This document shows positions 25,457 to 38,172 of a DNA stretch of 64,000 nt, one piece after another; position 1 is the first letter of the stretch, and every line of letters begins with the position of its first letter. Origin of the DNA: Opisthorchis felineus (lineage: Eukaryota; Platyhelminthes; Trematoda; Opisthorchiida; Opisthorchiidae); NCBI GenBank assembly GCA_004794785.1, contig SJOL01006493.1:5595-69594 (forward strand), read 5' to 3'. Under the pieces are notes generated by a model that saw nothing but the letters and a program-made list of their open reading frames with translations, did not search any database and was not told where the DNA came from. Position numbers and translations under genes: made by a program.

Positions 25457-25769
25457 GTCAGTTTTGATCTGGGTAATGAATCCCTCGCAGCGTTCCACTT
25501 CTGCACAGTCACCTATATTATCCATAGTTTCCCCGCAACCCGTGCGCTACACAAGGCAAACAGGGGTTTCCCTGAGACGCATATACCACACTCCATCCAA
25601 ACTCCTTCTACTAGCACCTCGACGAAATCCAAGCCCGTGGCAGGACTATTATGCCTTCGCACCTTATCATAACTATCACTTTTTGAATCCAATGCATATG
25701 TCTGACTGGCGGCTATATGATCCAAAACTAGACATGGTTGAGTTGTTATCTGAGGAGCCATGCAGCTGA
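25457..25769 (+). CDS. Candidate terminal exon, unknown product
   Basis: After a good acceptor (CTTAATCTATTTCTAG) a frame stays open for 104 codons to TGA. Its end is aromatic-rich (WQDYYAFAPYHNYHFLNP, DWRLYDPKLDMVELLSEE). It starts about 1.1 kb after the cathepsin B stop. No partner exon or AATAAA was found, and a frame this long is not far from chance expectation. I do not recognise the product. Confidence 0.2.
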
Positions 25770-28200
25770 ACCTCCATAATCCATCGATGAATCCCAGTAG
25801 AAATTGAGGCTTTCATTGAACTCTGCTTTTTGGGCTTCGACAACGTGATTCTATCCAATTACCATCAAAAAAGGGCAGCACAGATGACGCTGTTAAGAGA
25901 ACACTGCTCAACAAGTGACACTTTGTTTCTCATAGAGGGGTCTGAATGAAGAATGATCGTATTACGGCACATCACGTACCTACTCGGTGTTTTGAGTGGG
26001 ACTGATTCACTTCCTTTCTATAAACAGTAAGCTGTCAAACCGATCAATCTCAGGACACATGGTTTTGTGGTTCATGTCCCTTCATAGGAAGGTGATGGAC
26101 AAAGCCCTTCAGAAAAGACTCCGAAGAGCAGATCTTTTCACATTACCTGGAGTGAAGTCACGACAAACTAAGTTAGTCCTTGCAGCATAGATGGAAATCT
26201 AAAGTTTGTGCGGATCCTCTTCAATTCTAATTCAGTACCTATGGTAAGTTAGTTCTCACGTCCTCCTCATGTCCTGTGTGAGAACCGATTATTATTTAGA
26301 TGAGAAGGAATTACAACTCACTAGTTATTGGAATATTGTCCGAATAAGTCTAAATCCAGCTATAACAAAGTTTGCCACCTGATTTAGATACCATAGTTGT
26401 GCAACGCACTCGGTGGAGACTTGGTACCGTGGGAACCTCGTGTAGCTGCTAACAAATAGTTACTTGTCCGATCCCCTTAACTGAGTTTAGCTGATACTTC
26501 ACCATGAGGAATGGAGGCCTTGAGTGACCCTACTTTCCGAGATCTAACCACATCTTTTTACACATACCTTATAATGAAACCGCAGGGAGTCTTTTTGAGG
26601 GTCTTGGCTTCATTAAGAGGACTGACAATTTCTGTACAAAAACCGTCATCAGTAATTTTTCTTTGATGATTTTTTGGCTGCGCGATAGATTTCATCACAC
26701 ATGAGCAGTAGTCTAGTTCTGGTTCTCTACTAAGCAAGGTTAAAGGGGTCTTTTCGTGGTACCGGCTGAGAACGGCAAACTATTCCCATAGGGAAAACGC
26801 GTGAATTATTCGCTTTCATTCGCTTTCATTGACTTTGGCGTCAAATTGCTGTCTGGATGCAATCGGTAGTGTCACCTGGTCAGTGATGGTGGGATGAACT
26901 TACAGCGCGATCACTTTCTGCGGATACAGTATAGCATTCCAGTATACTCCAACCGGACCCTTGTATCATCAGATGCTCAGGTGGATGGCTGTAGTTAATT
27001 TGTCAGTTCAAAAAGACTGATTGTCCGAACAACCAAGAGGCAGTGTCGTGTGAATACAAAACTAACAACAATGCTGGTGACCGAGCTTAATGTTTTATAG
27101 AAGGACATGGTACATTTCGGTTTATATCAGCCAGGTCTCACTCACATGCTAGTTGGTGCAGTATTTACTAAAAAGAGGTAACATGAGATCTTCCTCGTTT
27201 TGAATAGAGGCATATCGAAACCTCCAACAACGTATCTTTCCACAGCGACCATGCTTTTACACTATACCCCCTCGGTCCCCTAAAACCCCTTGGTGACCGT
27301 TCAGGGATCAGTTTTCCTAAATCCCGAAGCCACAATCGAGTGACAGATGTGCTCCTACTGATCTAACCACTGTGTTCACCCAAAACATTTATAGCGAATG
27401 AAGCTATATTTTATTTACCGGCAAGCAGTAGATCACAATATTCTGTATACCTTCCGCCTCTAGTGAGTGCCATTTTTCGGTCGGTTCCGCTGGCAACAGC
27501 TGTAGAGCTGTTCGTTGTGGTTTCTCTTTTTGGTCTGAATCAAAAAGTCCGAAAGCTTCCTCCGTTGTATTTGTAAATACCATGTGTTTATGCACACTAA
27601 TTCGTTGAAGTGAACTCTGTAAACCAAATTTCGCCCTTAAAATAATACGGAGAGCAGTTTAGGATCGGTAATCCAAACCAATGTTTCCTAGATGCAAAGT
27701 TTATGGGACGCGGTTTTTCCCCAGCGTGTAGAGGATAGTGGAAACATGCCACTGGTAAAGGCCATGTAGGACGACGACGACGCAAGGCCAGATTAGACCA
27801 TATTTGAATTGATTCATTGGATCGGACAACCTGTCCTTAGTATTGGTAACCCCTTTGAGAGACATAAAATGAGAACAGGACAAAAGAACTGGGAAATGCA
27901 GTAGCAATAATCACGGTAGTTTATACACTTGGATTGTTGGATTCATGTCACTACAACTTTGGGGCATCTGATCTTGACATGGGAACCAAATCAAATTGTG
28001 GAAGTTTCTAGTGAAAATCGCCCTAATCAGACACCATGACAACATAGTGAAGAAGGAAGCATTTTCGGGCCCTAAGGAAATTTGGGCTTTTCTAGGTACC
28101 AAACAAGGCCTAAAAATTTGCTATTCTTAAGGTCCGTCAACGTGTTCACTAAGTAGTGAGGAATCCTTAATTTCAAATACATATGCATGCTATGTGGACG
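25770..28200. other. Non-coding stretch
   Basis: Frames are short. A short direct duplication (TTCGCTTTCA twice near 26808-26830) is the only structure noticed. Confidence 0.6.
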
Positions 28201-28210
28201 AAATATACAT

Positions 28211-28287
28211 CGGTCGTTGGCTTGCTGGCTTAGCTGGGCAAGTTGATTGCAAACGTTTCATCACCAATCGAAGTAACATCATCAGTG
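28211..28287 (+). repeat. Copy of the foldback-element arm
   Basis: TTGCAAACGTTTCATCACCA and the following CATCATCAGTGC match the left arm at 18.06-18.14 kb with few changes. No clear inverted partner follows. The next 150 bases (GATTGGTTGGTAG, then TATACAT) loosely resemble the element's CCAAT/TATA flank. Confidence 0.75.
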
Positions 28288-28899
28288 CTTTGTTAGGGAG
28301 CGTAGTGGTGCGTAGCGATTGGTTGGTAGTTGTTGCTTCCGCTATAGAAAATATACATCCTTACCGTTCTGTTACATGGTGTGGTGGCTTTACGTTCGCC
28401 CTTTGTCCAAAACACGCGACAATGATATCATGCAAGAGCTACAGGGTCTTCGTTTGGTTTGCAAGTTGTCGGTCCTGGCGATACCGATCGTAATTCTACT
28501 GCGTCAGACAAACTGGTAAATCCGTTGATTATGGCATTCGCTGTCGCATCCGAATTCTCAATCTGTTACTTTGCTCCTCATCAGCTAACAAAGCAATGTC
28601 TTGCTTCCATCCGGGGTGGAATGTGCAGAATATATACATACTGCTCTACCGTACCTTGGACATCCCTGACGTACTTTGGTGTTTGGTCAGAAAAGGAAAG
28701 GTTACAGAGCAAGTATTCAGGTTACGTTTGTAATGCAGTAAACATTTATTACATCTGAGACGTTCACTGAAGTAAAATAAATGTGTAGGTGATTGAGGGC
28801 TTGATTCTCATCCAGCGAAGAAATCTAGAGTGTGTTTACAGAGCTTTGTACTTTGAGTCACTGTCGTTATCCGAAAGGTCAGATTCCTGAAAGTAACCA

Positions 28900-29170
28900 C
28901 AGAATGCCCGGAATCTACTGAGACCCCCAACTCCACTGGACGTCGACCAGACAGCCTTGAGTCAAAGCCGGGCAGCGCGGGACAGCGTTGGACCAAGGTC
29001 GGACAGTGCCCCTCAATAGAATAGCGTGAGGCCGTTGTACTTTCGCACTCGCACTTGCGCCCGCACTCGCTTGTTCGCAATAAAGCTGTTGTGTTCTTTG
29101 TCGGTGAGTCTTTTTCCGGCACTCGGCACTGGAGCGGAGACAGTAGATTGGCCACGCAGACAGATATAAC
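28900..29170 (+). other. GC-rich segment with AATAAA and GT-rich tail; possible LTR fragment or repeat
   Basis: A run unusually rich in CG and GC contains CCCGCACTCGCTTGTTCGC, then AATAAA (29079-29084) followed at once by a GT-rich stretch (GCTGTTGTGTTCTTTG). This is the arrangement of an LTR R-U5 or of a strong poly(A) site. Upstream (28930-29000, antisense) is a tRNA-like block. The 160-codon antisense frame across it (28808-29290) has no recognisable domain and is probably not coding. I could not find a primer-binding site or gag/pol remains. Confidence 0.35.
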
Positions 29171-29299
29171 AGTTGTCAACCGTAACAAACAACTTTCTTG
29201 CAGAGTCCTCGGTATTTGCCTTGAGAAAGACAACGGATGCGGTATCTTTTTTTTAGTGTCGGAAATCAAAAAAGGGAGAAAATCCTGCAAATCTAAGCA

Positions 29300-32200
29300 A
29301 GTGTATGGTTGACTGGTATCTGCTGATCAATGGTGGTTGACCTACTGGACGCCTGCCCATAGGAGGTTAGGCAAAAGTGTTTTGTGCGGAGCCGAATACA
29401 GTACTACTTGCAACTTGCTGATGTCGTTATAACCCCAATGGGATAAGATCGTTGGGCAAGCACGCAGGGGCCTGTTATGAGCCGCTAGCCGGCTTAAGCA
29501 TGACAATACAATACTTAAAACCAACACTGTTTTTTTTTCGTTATGCGCTAGCCTTATCCGTAAATTTCTCCAAGTTTCAGCGGGCTACCTCATTTCTCCC
29601 GGATAAACTTCCATAACAATACCTTCTGAGGGAAGCCACCAAAGGGGCTTTATATAGGTGGCAATGAGTGGCCAGACGGAAACCCGTAGTGGCATGGGTG
29701 ATGGTAATTCACTCTCGTAATATGGCAGTAGAGTCAGACAGATACTGGCGAGAATTCAGATGCTGACTGAAAACGGGAGGAACGTAACTCACTGGCACCT
29801 CTTTGGTAACTTAGATTGAATACAATGGTGACTGGTGATTTGGGTGCCTATCAGGCGTATGTACCCGCAAGTTGCACAGATGGCTGCGGCTGTGCTTAAC
29901 ATTGTATGGCGGTTCCTACGTTCATCGCGTGAAGCGTCAGACGTTTTTAAGGGCTGAAAAGTGTATTTAACCTTTCCAATGTACCTGAATTCTGTTACAA
30001 TAATGTGACATTTTGACCCTCTTCGAGTTCCAACTCTTTTCGTCAATTGACCGTAATTACATTGCTTATGGGTGTCGTTATGTTGTTCTATCCAGTGTGA
30101 CTAGTTGTACATAAAGGCGCACTCGATTTCGTTGATTCTAATACTTCACTGTTCGCGATTCGATCTGACCATTGTGGGACCCCTATAGACGAGACCTGTT
30201 AGTTATTTTGACGTGCTGTCCATATTCTGTTTGCATTTTGCGGCAACATAGAAGAAAGAACAGTACAACAGTCCCGTATACTGCTGCATTGGTGGCTAAG
30301 TGCGAATTGTAATGGTTCCAAAAGCGTTTATGCAGACGACCAAATAGAGCGCTTGCTTGAGCAACCCGAGCATGCAGTTCAGAATCGGTTTTCGTGTTTG
30401 CAGAAAAGGTACCGTCGAGTTAGTGGAAGTCTTCACAACACCCTGGCGCAGCCAATGAGTTCAAAGCTGGGTATCTGCTATTGGAAATCTAGGACAGGTC
30501 TATAATGGGCAACTGTTTGAGAAATATATCCACTTAGATGGAAGAGATACTGCCCAGCTGACTACAGTCGTTATTCGGTGTTTCCAAGTGTGCAAATACA
30601 GCACAGCCATCCTAAAACAGCTTCATTTTGGTCAAGATGGATTTTAAGTTGAAGAGTGATCATTTAGAAGGTACTATATTCGTGTGGATTCAGGAAAAGC
30701 TTCTTTGCAAATCTCAGTCAGCAATAGTGGAAAAAGCCGGAGCCAGAAAGCAAACTTGCCGATTTCAAGCTCAGTGAATGTGGTTCCCCAGGAGTGTACT
30801 TGTGCCTTTATAACGGGGTGAAGGAATTCTATATGGTTGACCGTTTTTTCAGAGGCTTGAACTTTTGGAATAAGCCCCACAGCTCCTTCTTCTGAGTTAC
30901 AGGCTTTCGTGAAGTGCACAAACACAGCATATGGTGGTTGGTTCCATCCTCATCTTTGTCCTTGAACATAATATGTCCTAAAGCCAGGTAAGGGATACTT
31001 TCTTCTAAAATACCACGTTACAGTGGGACACAAATTCCTCCGTAAACTCCGTGTGTTTTAAACATCAAAATGACCTTCCGTTTTCCGAATTTTTTCAAAC
31101 ATTTTCATTCTTTCAGCTCAGATGAAAAACTTCGTCTCTCATTAGTTGTTCGCCAATTTTTTAACACTACAACAAGTGTGCCCTCTTACCTCGGAGACTT
31201 TCTGATTTGCATTTCAGTTACCGTCCCTCGGAGGTGCATGAGGTAGCTGTGCAAGATAGTCTGAATCAATGCTGGATGTATGTTTAGGTAGTTTTGAGAA
31301 ATGTGCATTCCAAACAGCCAGTTTGTCTTCAGACTTACGGGGCGTTTTGTCGGCTGGGGTGCCTTTGAAGTGTTGGAGGTATTGTACTTTTGGCCAACAG
31401 ATTTCTTCCAACGTCCAAAAAAATTCCTTATCATATTAGCGGTTTGCACAGGATTAGACTCTTCGGCTACTTTTAACCCATTATTCATCCTGTAAGTTGG
31501 GTAGAAGGCCCAAAAGTTTGGTTCCTGTATCGCAAAGCTCTCTCAGGTTAATAAATCTCACGACCGGTATAGCGCGATGATAAAAACTGTTTTTCCTGTT
31601 GACCTGGTAAATTTAAGTGACTCGTTTCTGTAAAATTAGTCCTGAGACCTCTTTTCTGAAATAAATGGATATGGTGGCAATAAATCTGACGAGTTCACAG
31701 AGGCTAGAACACTATTCAGCCACAACCCTCTGTACGCTTTGACCCTAGATTCAACTGAAAATAGCAGACTTCATCTAATACATTCATTAATACATCCTTG
31801 TTTTCATTTGTAATATGCTACAAAACCGAAAAATGAAGAGGTCCCGTAAAGCTAATTCTTTTGAAGGAGAACACCGTAAACGAGAGATCCTACTGAATTG
31901 AGTTTCCTGTTGAAGTCAAATTAATGTATACAGACAAGTGTATTTCGCTAATCGCGTAGAAATCGGGTTCAAGAAAAGCATAAGTTTGATGGGAACTTGG
32001 GGACTGAGCCCACCTGATGAGTTTTGAGAATGCCGAAACCGGTAGTGTGCTGCCGATATTTTGCAACAAACTTATGAATAGTTTGTTAAATCTATTCCAC
32101 TGTTCTTCCCACGTATCTGCTGGTGCTTCATTAGAGGGACTGTGAACTAAGCCTTTTCGAACTTTTGTACTTTTGACCAATCCACGGGTTCCTTGTTGGT

Positions 32201-34400
32201 CCTTGTTGGCGGTAAATTCGCTCCCCAAAAATGAGGCTCTACTAAGGCCACTCGCAAGTTGGATTTCACCAATGCTTCATCCCATTTGTGGTAGGTACCA
32301 CGCATAATACTTTTTTATGACAACTTTATCAGACAATTTTGTGGTCCATGCCCATCTCTTAGATGCAACCAATTCACAACGGGGCACTCTCGGCACTAGT
32401 GTTGACCTTTTCCGCAGACATACAGATTGCTAGTAGACACCGGCCGTTTATGTGCATGACTCTAAGCTAGAACGGTCGAATTATCCCTTATTATACCTAA
32501 CTTTCGCAACCGACTAGGGTGTTTGGATTGTTCATGAGCACTGGGCGATCACTTGAGAGAATGGATTTGATAACTGGATTGACAACTGTTCGTGTACTTC
32601 TTCCTGCTGAGCTACGCCATCACAGAAGAATGCACACTGATAAGAATGATGGAACCGAATGGCCATCTTCCCTGCATCAGCGCAATTCGGTTCATCCAAT
32701 ACTCTTCCATTCATGTGATCTACCGCTGCAAATCCGAATTCATGTTCCCCTCGACCACCCTGTGAAAACCTTGGCGAGCAGAGTATGTATCTAGCACATG
32801 TAACCTTCTCCAATTATCTTCCCGAGTTTTGCTGGAAGCAGTCGTGTCGACGCGACAGCATTTCAGCTCATTGGCTGCAAGGGCTGAGCGCCTTCTTGAT
32901 CTGTTACCTCATTTATTGTCGGGAATGGTTCCAGTATTCCAGGTCCTAAGTCAAAGTTAGCGGGTCTCTAAACTTCTAGTTGTCTGGGTGCTAAGCAATG
33001 CAATTTACAACCCTTTACCACCTTTCGACTGTTCCTGGTCTCTTGGTTCAACCAACCCAAAAGTAAGTTGACAGCCGACTCACCCCTGCTGAGACAGCTT
33101 TTCCAAGGCCGGCGCTTTGACAGTCTGAACGACCCGGCGGTGGGGGGTCAGCTCAATCCTAGGACCTAGTGTTTAGGGTATAACTACCTAACCACTGGTG
33201 CCGCTGTGTGTAGCTAGTAAGTTTTGAGCCGCGTCGAACTTTTGGCCCATCGGAGTACTTTGAGCGTGTCAGATAAAGCGCTGGTGGTCAGGTGTTGCGT
33301 CTTAGAATTGTGTGGCTTTCGGGACAGACATTCTCCACTCTTTCTTTCCTAGAGGGAAACGAGCATCGGTTATTTCATAGTTCTTGGAATGCTGGTCGTC
33401 CTGATGTCTATCTACATCCATTACAGCAAACAATGAGGCTTCAGACCGTCATGCACTGCGAAACTTGTAGCATGGAAACTCACTGCCCTTCTCTGACTGC
33501 GAACATTCCTGAAGTGATAAAACCTTGAGGAACAAGTATGTAGTTAGTGTGGTTCTCAGGGTCACCGGGATAAAGTGACAGCATTATTATGGGTCTTACC
33601 TCTTAACACCTATTATAACAATATACTTTATTCCCAAAGATGTGTAGCTCAAGTACAACTGATATCAGGTAAATCCGCGAAAATATCAAAATGTACCCAC
33701 ATATTTGCAAACATTCATCGCCTTCTTACCTAAAAACAATCTGTTTTTCGCTTTGTTAGTTCTTTACACCCTACTATGTTTTCTGAAGCATTTTTATGAA
33801 CGAAGGATATGAAGCCCCCTTTTTCTCCAAGCCCTCGGTGTGTTTGGTTCATAAGTATGTGTTTGTGGGTTTGCATTTAGAAAAAGAAACCAGGCTCAGA
33901 TAAATATTTTACCCGTTTCGCTTTAGACAGTAAAGGTTGTAATTTTCCCAGTCTGGTCCAAAACAGCTATTCATGCTTTAAAGAAGACACATCTTTCTCT
34001 TGTTGCAACAGATTGAGCCCCATTAATCGCAGTGTTAGCTGCTTAGTGGATTGTTCAACTACCACCTGTATATCAGATGCATCTCCTCAGAGTTCTTGAT
34101 AGTTAATGTGTCTCACGAAGGATACCTAATGTCACATGAAAAGATGTCTTATCGCCAGGATCCCTGCACTTTCCACATTCTTACAGATCAGTTTCCGGAT
34201 AGGACGTGAAAACTTTTGCTGGTATATCAGCACTTATTGGTTAGCACTCATTTAGCCAGTTTAAGACAGTTATCCTGCCACCGGAATGAGGCGGCAACTT
34301 TTGACCGCCAAATTCACTGTTTCCGCTATTACTTTGGCATTTCTGCAGGATTTGAGTTGAACTTTCTAGGCATAGTTCCACTCATATTCAAAGCGCATCG
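29300..34400. other. Non-coding stretch
   Basis: No supported gene. Apart from the tRNA-like piece at 33.15 kb and a weak antisense match to the 25.0-kb repeat near 31.87 kb, nothing was recognised. Overlapping frames at 31.2-31.5 and 32.5-32.8 kb look like chance. Confidence 0.55.
33150..33215 (-). repeat. tRNA-like repeat fragment
   Basis: The reverse complement reads AGTGGTTAGGTAGTTATACC then AAACACTAGGTCCTAGGATT. The spacing resembles tRNA A and B boxes with a degraded B box. Likely the head of a decayed SINE. Confidence 0.35.
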
Positions 34401-34420
34401 GCTAACCAAGTGTAGTAAGC

Positions 34421-35001
34421 CTATTCGTGGCGTATATGAAGAGGCGCCAGTGGCATGCACTTAAAGGGGGTAAGGTAATGGCACGAACAATATTCCGGTG
34501 GAATCGAACCCTGAGTTCCTACTGGTAACTGATAAGTAAAATCGACATTAACTGCCTGATGATAAAAATGAACAAGCAAAGATGAACGCCACCCCGGCAA
34601 ACATGAAGTGTTCTCGTGATTGTATTGAGGTGATTGGGATACAAGAAAGGGAGCTGCGGTTGAAACACTTACCGAATCCACCCAGGTCATATTGCTAGGA
34701 GACATGGTGTAAATCTGCGTGAAACTGTCACAACTACAGATGATATACAGTTCCGAAAAATATCTGTATTTTATCCCTCGTTTATGTACTACTTCTAGTT
34801 TATTACCCACATGCGTATTAGTATCCCTAGATGTGCAAGATCCTTACTCACCAAAGGGTCAGCAGTCAAGGGGCGAAAAGAATGCACCATGAAATTGCTG
34901 GGGCCAGAGTCTGCATGGAGTCCCTCGTAGTCAGTAGCATGCTGACATTCTTTCGTATACTTTGTAGCATTGCGGTCCCGTTTAGAAGACATTCAATGGG
35001 C
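34421..35001 (-). CDS. Candidate three-exon small gene, unknown product (join of complement 34852..34992, 34673..34714, 34421..34555)
   Basis: On the minus strand an acceptor (TTTTACCTTCAG) precedes a 9-base leader and an ATG at 34992. Forty-seven codons end at TTG|GTGAGTAAG. A 42-base exon (IYTMSPSNMTWVDS) ends at TCG|GTAAGTG. A third exon begins after TTTTTATCATCAG and runs 44 codons to TAG (AVNVDFTYQLPVGTQG, CSCHYL). All joins are in phase 0, with introns of 137 and 117 bases, giving 105 residues. No homology was recognised and no AATAAA was seen near the stop. Short exons can be assembled by chance, so this is tentative. Confidence 0.25.
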
Positions 35002-35145
35002 CTGAAGGTAAAACACTCGACAAGATTGCAGTTTAATTCATGGGTTGATCTCCTCATCTTCGGGGGGCTTACGCCCTATTGATGAGCCCCACACAGGACG
35101 AAAGTGATAGTGGGCTGTTTGAGCATTCTGAGCAATCGCCTCATA

Positions 35146-35495
35146 TCACGCAATTGAGATGGACAGTCTTTTTGATTTTGTTTGCAATATTATCTGTGGA
35201 AAGTGCACAAAAGTTAGTCATCTGCTTTCATTTCCCACTACTAGCACTTCATGATTGCAAATATGCTTGCAGTTTCAGCTACCCCCAAAAGATCAGATGA
35301 AGTACTTAGTTGGTGCTCGTCACCTTTGAGGTGAATTGACCACTTGACCGCCCTATTTTTGCAGGAACCTCGTCCGACACATTCAGAAGTGGTAATGTTT
35401 TTCTGTCTGGGTTGATAAACCATCGATGATCGCCTAGTCCATCGGCTGAATCGCTCGCAATTAAATTGTCCGTGGTAGACCACTTATTCCGAAAG
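35146..35495 (-). CDS. Candidate last two exons of a minus-strand gene (complement 35324..35495 and 35146..35193)
   Basis: After TCTGACTTAG an open exon gives 57 codons (NKWSTTDNLIASDSADGLGD, then LLNVSDEVPAKIGRSS) and ends at AAG|GTGACG. A 130-base intron ends in CTAACTTTTGTGCACTTTCC followed by ACAG, a very good branch point and acceptor. The next 16 codons (IILQTKSKRLSISIA) end in TGA, still in phase. ATTAAA lies about 110 bases downstream. The upstream end is unknown; the 37.4-37.6 kb exon on the same strand could be the start. Product not recognised. Confidence 0.25.
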
Positions 35496-37438
35496 CTAAG
35501 TCAGACGGCTAGCCGCTTTTCACGGCAAAAAACTGGGCTCTTGTTAATAAGTCTAACCAGTACAAACATTTGGCTGAGAATTTTTGCAAAATTTTGACGG
35601 CACTCGTACTGCTTATAAAACTGCTGGAAGGATGAAACCATCTTCACGTATCCTTATGAGCCGTAGTTTTCGCTTTCTGCAGATGGCGGGCTTTAGGTGT
35701 GATGTGTGGGCAATTTTTTCGGATGTGACTCTCATATTTGTCACTTCAAAAGAGCTAATTTCAATGTGAATGGACGATGCTCATAACTATCCACCACAAA
35801 ACTGCATTTTATTAGCCAGATGTCATATTCAAATTTGCGCAGAGAGAAAATCTGCTGAATAAGCAAGGCGAGATAACACTTAGCAATAAATTAACCGCTT
35901 TTAAACAGTGAAAAATGTCACCTGTCACTGGAAACCTGATGAGTCAAACATTTTGCATATCAAGGCAACAAGGAAAACGGTTTGCTCTTTACTGTTTCAA
36001 ACTATCAGATTACAAGGAGTGCAAGGCAGAAAACCAAATTTGTTCAATATTTCGCAGATACTACGGTTAATACATATTTTCATCCCTGTTTCATGAATAT
36101 TTACTTTAAGAATTTCACTCTGTGTAGTCTTAAAAATTGAGCCAGAATACGCAGTCGAAAGAAACTAACTGTTGTCGAGTGAAATAATTTTTTGTTGAAC
36201 AAATGACAACAAGTATCCTTCCATCAATACATAAAACAAACCGTGCCTATTTGCACTATGTATCACTGAGGTGCAATATTCTGTCAAAAAGCTATCGTTT
36301 CTATTGTTCAGCAGGCCTCCTGCATCGCATTTTCGGCTAGAAACAGTGCTCACGCGTTTTAAGACAGTGGCACAAAAACCAAGTTATTATGCACGTAGAG
36401 ACGTTTAGTGTAACCTATACCAGAAAGCAACTGTCTTGGCATATAATTTGAGGGCCATAAAATGCGGAATATTTATGCCGCAAACCACCTTTGACTGGTT
36501 CGATGATGCCGTGAGCAAGCCTTCCATAAAGAAAATTACCCTTAATTTGGTATACAGGGATGACCCCATCCATACCTCTGTCATTACGCACAAGTAAGAA
36601 TTCCACTTTTCTTTTTTGGTAGCTTTCAAATAATTACGCCACAGTGATTGAAACATGCAAAAAGTGGCTAAACATACCCAATTTGTCCAAAACTTTAACA
36701 GCATCTTAGTACGATGTTTGGCTGTCCATTTTGAATGGCGTGTATTAGAAAGAAATTCACATACCCGTTTATCGCAGACAATCGATGACTAAAATTTTTA
36801 CGGAGACAATCCGAATGACACTGCTGCATTGATGACAATTCTAAAATTTCTTATCGTGGTTTTAGTGTATATTCGAAACGACGGAACATATATTTACCAA
36901 AACTTTGGTGCTGTGCATTACGAGATACGATAATTCACTTGAATGTCCCATCAGTCATTGTCGAAAGCTAAGAATTTCGACTTCCAAATGTTGCATGTCA
37001 TATTCATTTATTTGTTGCATGTTACAGGTGCATTGGAAAATACGAATTAAATCATAATAAGTGGCCTGAGAAATCTTCTCACGCAAAACGGAAGAGAATA
37101 CATTTTAAATGAATCAAATGTGATATACACTTGGCCGTGATAGACAGTTTTCATAAATGTTCGTGAGAATCATGTCTGTTTTATGAGAAAAATTAGGACG
37201 CTAGAGGAAGTCAGTGATTTTTCCTATTCATTCCAACAGAACAGGAACAATGCAAATGCTGCAGGATGTAAGCTTTTCGGCAAGTCTTGCCGAATGTGTG
37301 ATTTAAATGGATTTGTTTAGGCTCTATGTTTAAGAGATGTGCGATAGAACGATAAAAATCAAATAATGTCCAAGATAAATTGTTCACTTGACTTGGCGTC
37401 TTTTTAACCCGACATTTTTGTCGCTTCCGTTTACTCAC

Positions 37439-37594
37439 TATTGCCTTGATAATAATAATGCTTGCTGAGCTCATATCACGTGGTGGTATCACGAATGAAG
37501 TGCCTACGTCAGGCTTGCGGCCCGTCTGAATATGGTGGATGACTGTTGTTGTTCCTCCTTCTGTTATCGGCTCGTGTTGTTGGTGGTGGTCCAT
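37439..37594 (-). CDS. Candidate first coding exon, unknown product
   Basis: The ATG at 37594 has a strong context (CCACCATGG). Fifty-two codons (starting MDHHQQHEPITEGG, with TGRKPDVGTSF and DMSSAS) end in phase 0 at ATA|GTGAGTAAA, a strong donor. It lies 2 kb upstream, on the same strand, of two other candidate exons. Low-complexity CCA repeats near the start could mimic coding sequence. No homology recognised. Confidence 0.28.
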
Positions 37595-38172
37595 GGTGGT
37601 GGTGGTTCGTGGTGGCCAATGTTCAGGAATTCTTTGATATTCTGCCTATGTAAATGTCACTGTAGCTTCAACTGAACTGATAAACAGCGGGTGTGGTAGA
37701 ATGAGCTAGTAGATACACAACATGCTTTCTAGTGCGGCTGGATTCATGCCCCCAAGTTCTGCCTGGAGTTTGGTCAACTTGGAATCTGCGTTGCGTTGTC
37801 GTCTCATTTACTTGCATCTGCTTAGTCCATTGAATGCCTTCAGTTCAACAGTTTGGTTCCTCCGTTGAGATTAGTCCGTTTCATTTCTGCATTGTTGCCT
37901 GGTTCCACTCCATTCGATTGGTTGTTGGACAGCCCCCTATTTTTCTTTCTTCCGATTGGTCCATTGGCTATTGTTTCGTTGTCTTATTTCCAGCCTGGTT
38001 CAGAGTCCAGTGATTGCGCAATTCGTTTGTTCGCAAGGGCTGATGGACCGGTCATTGTTGATGTGTTTATTGGCTGAATTATCTGTGGAGTAGCATGGCT
38101 CGGAAAAATCTCGCTCGCTTTTAGTTCTTGCATGAACAGGTTTTCGAAGGTTATCCCACTGGACGTTGATCA

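Noticed and set aside
28808..29290. Longest open frame in the window (160 codons, minus strand)
   Set aside because: It covers the GC-rich, tRNA-like repeat region, has no domain, and runs of this length are expected about once by chance among all frames.
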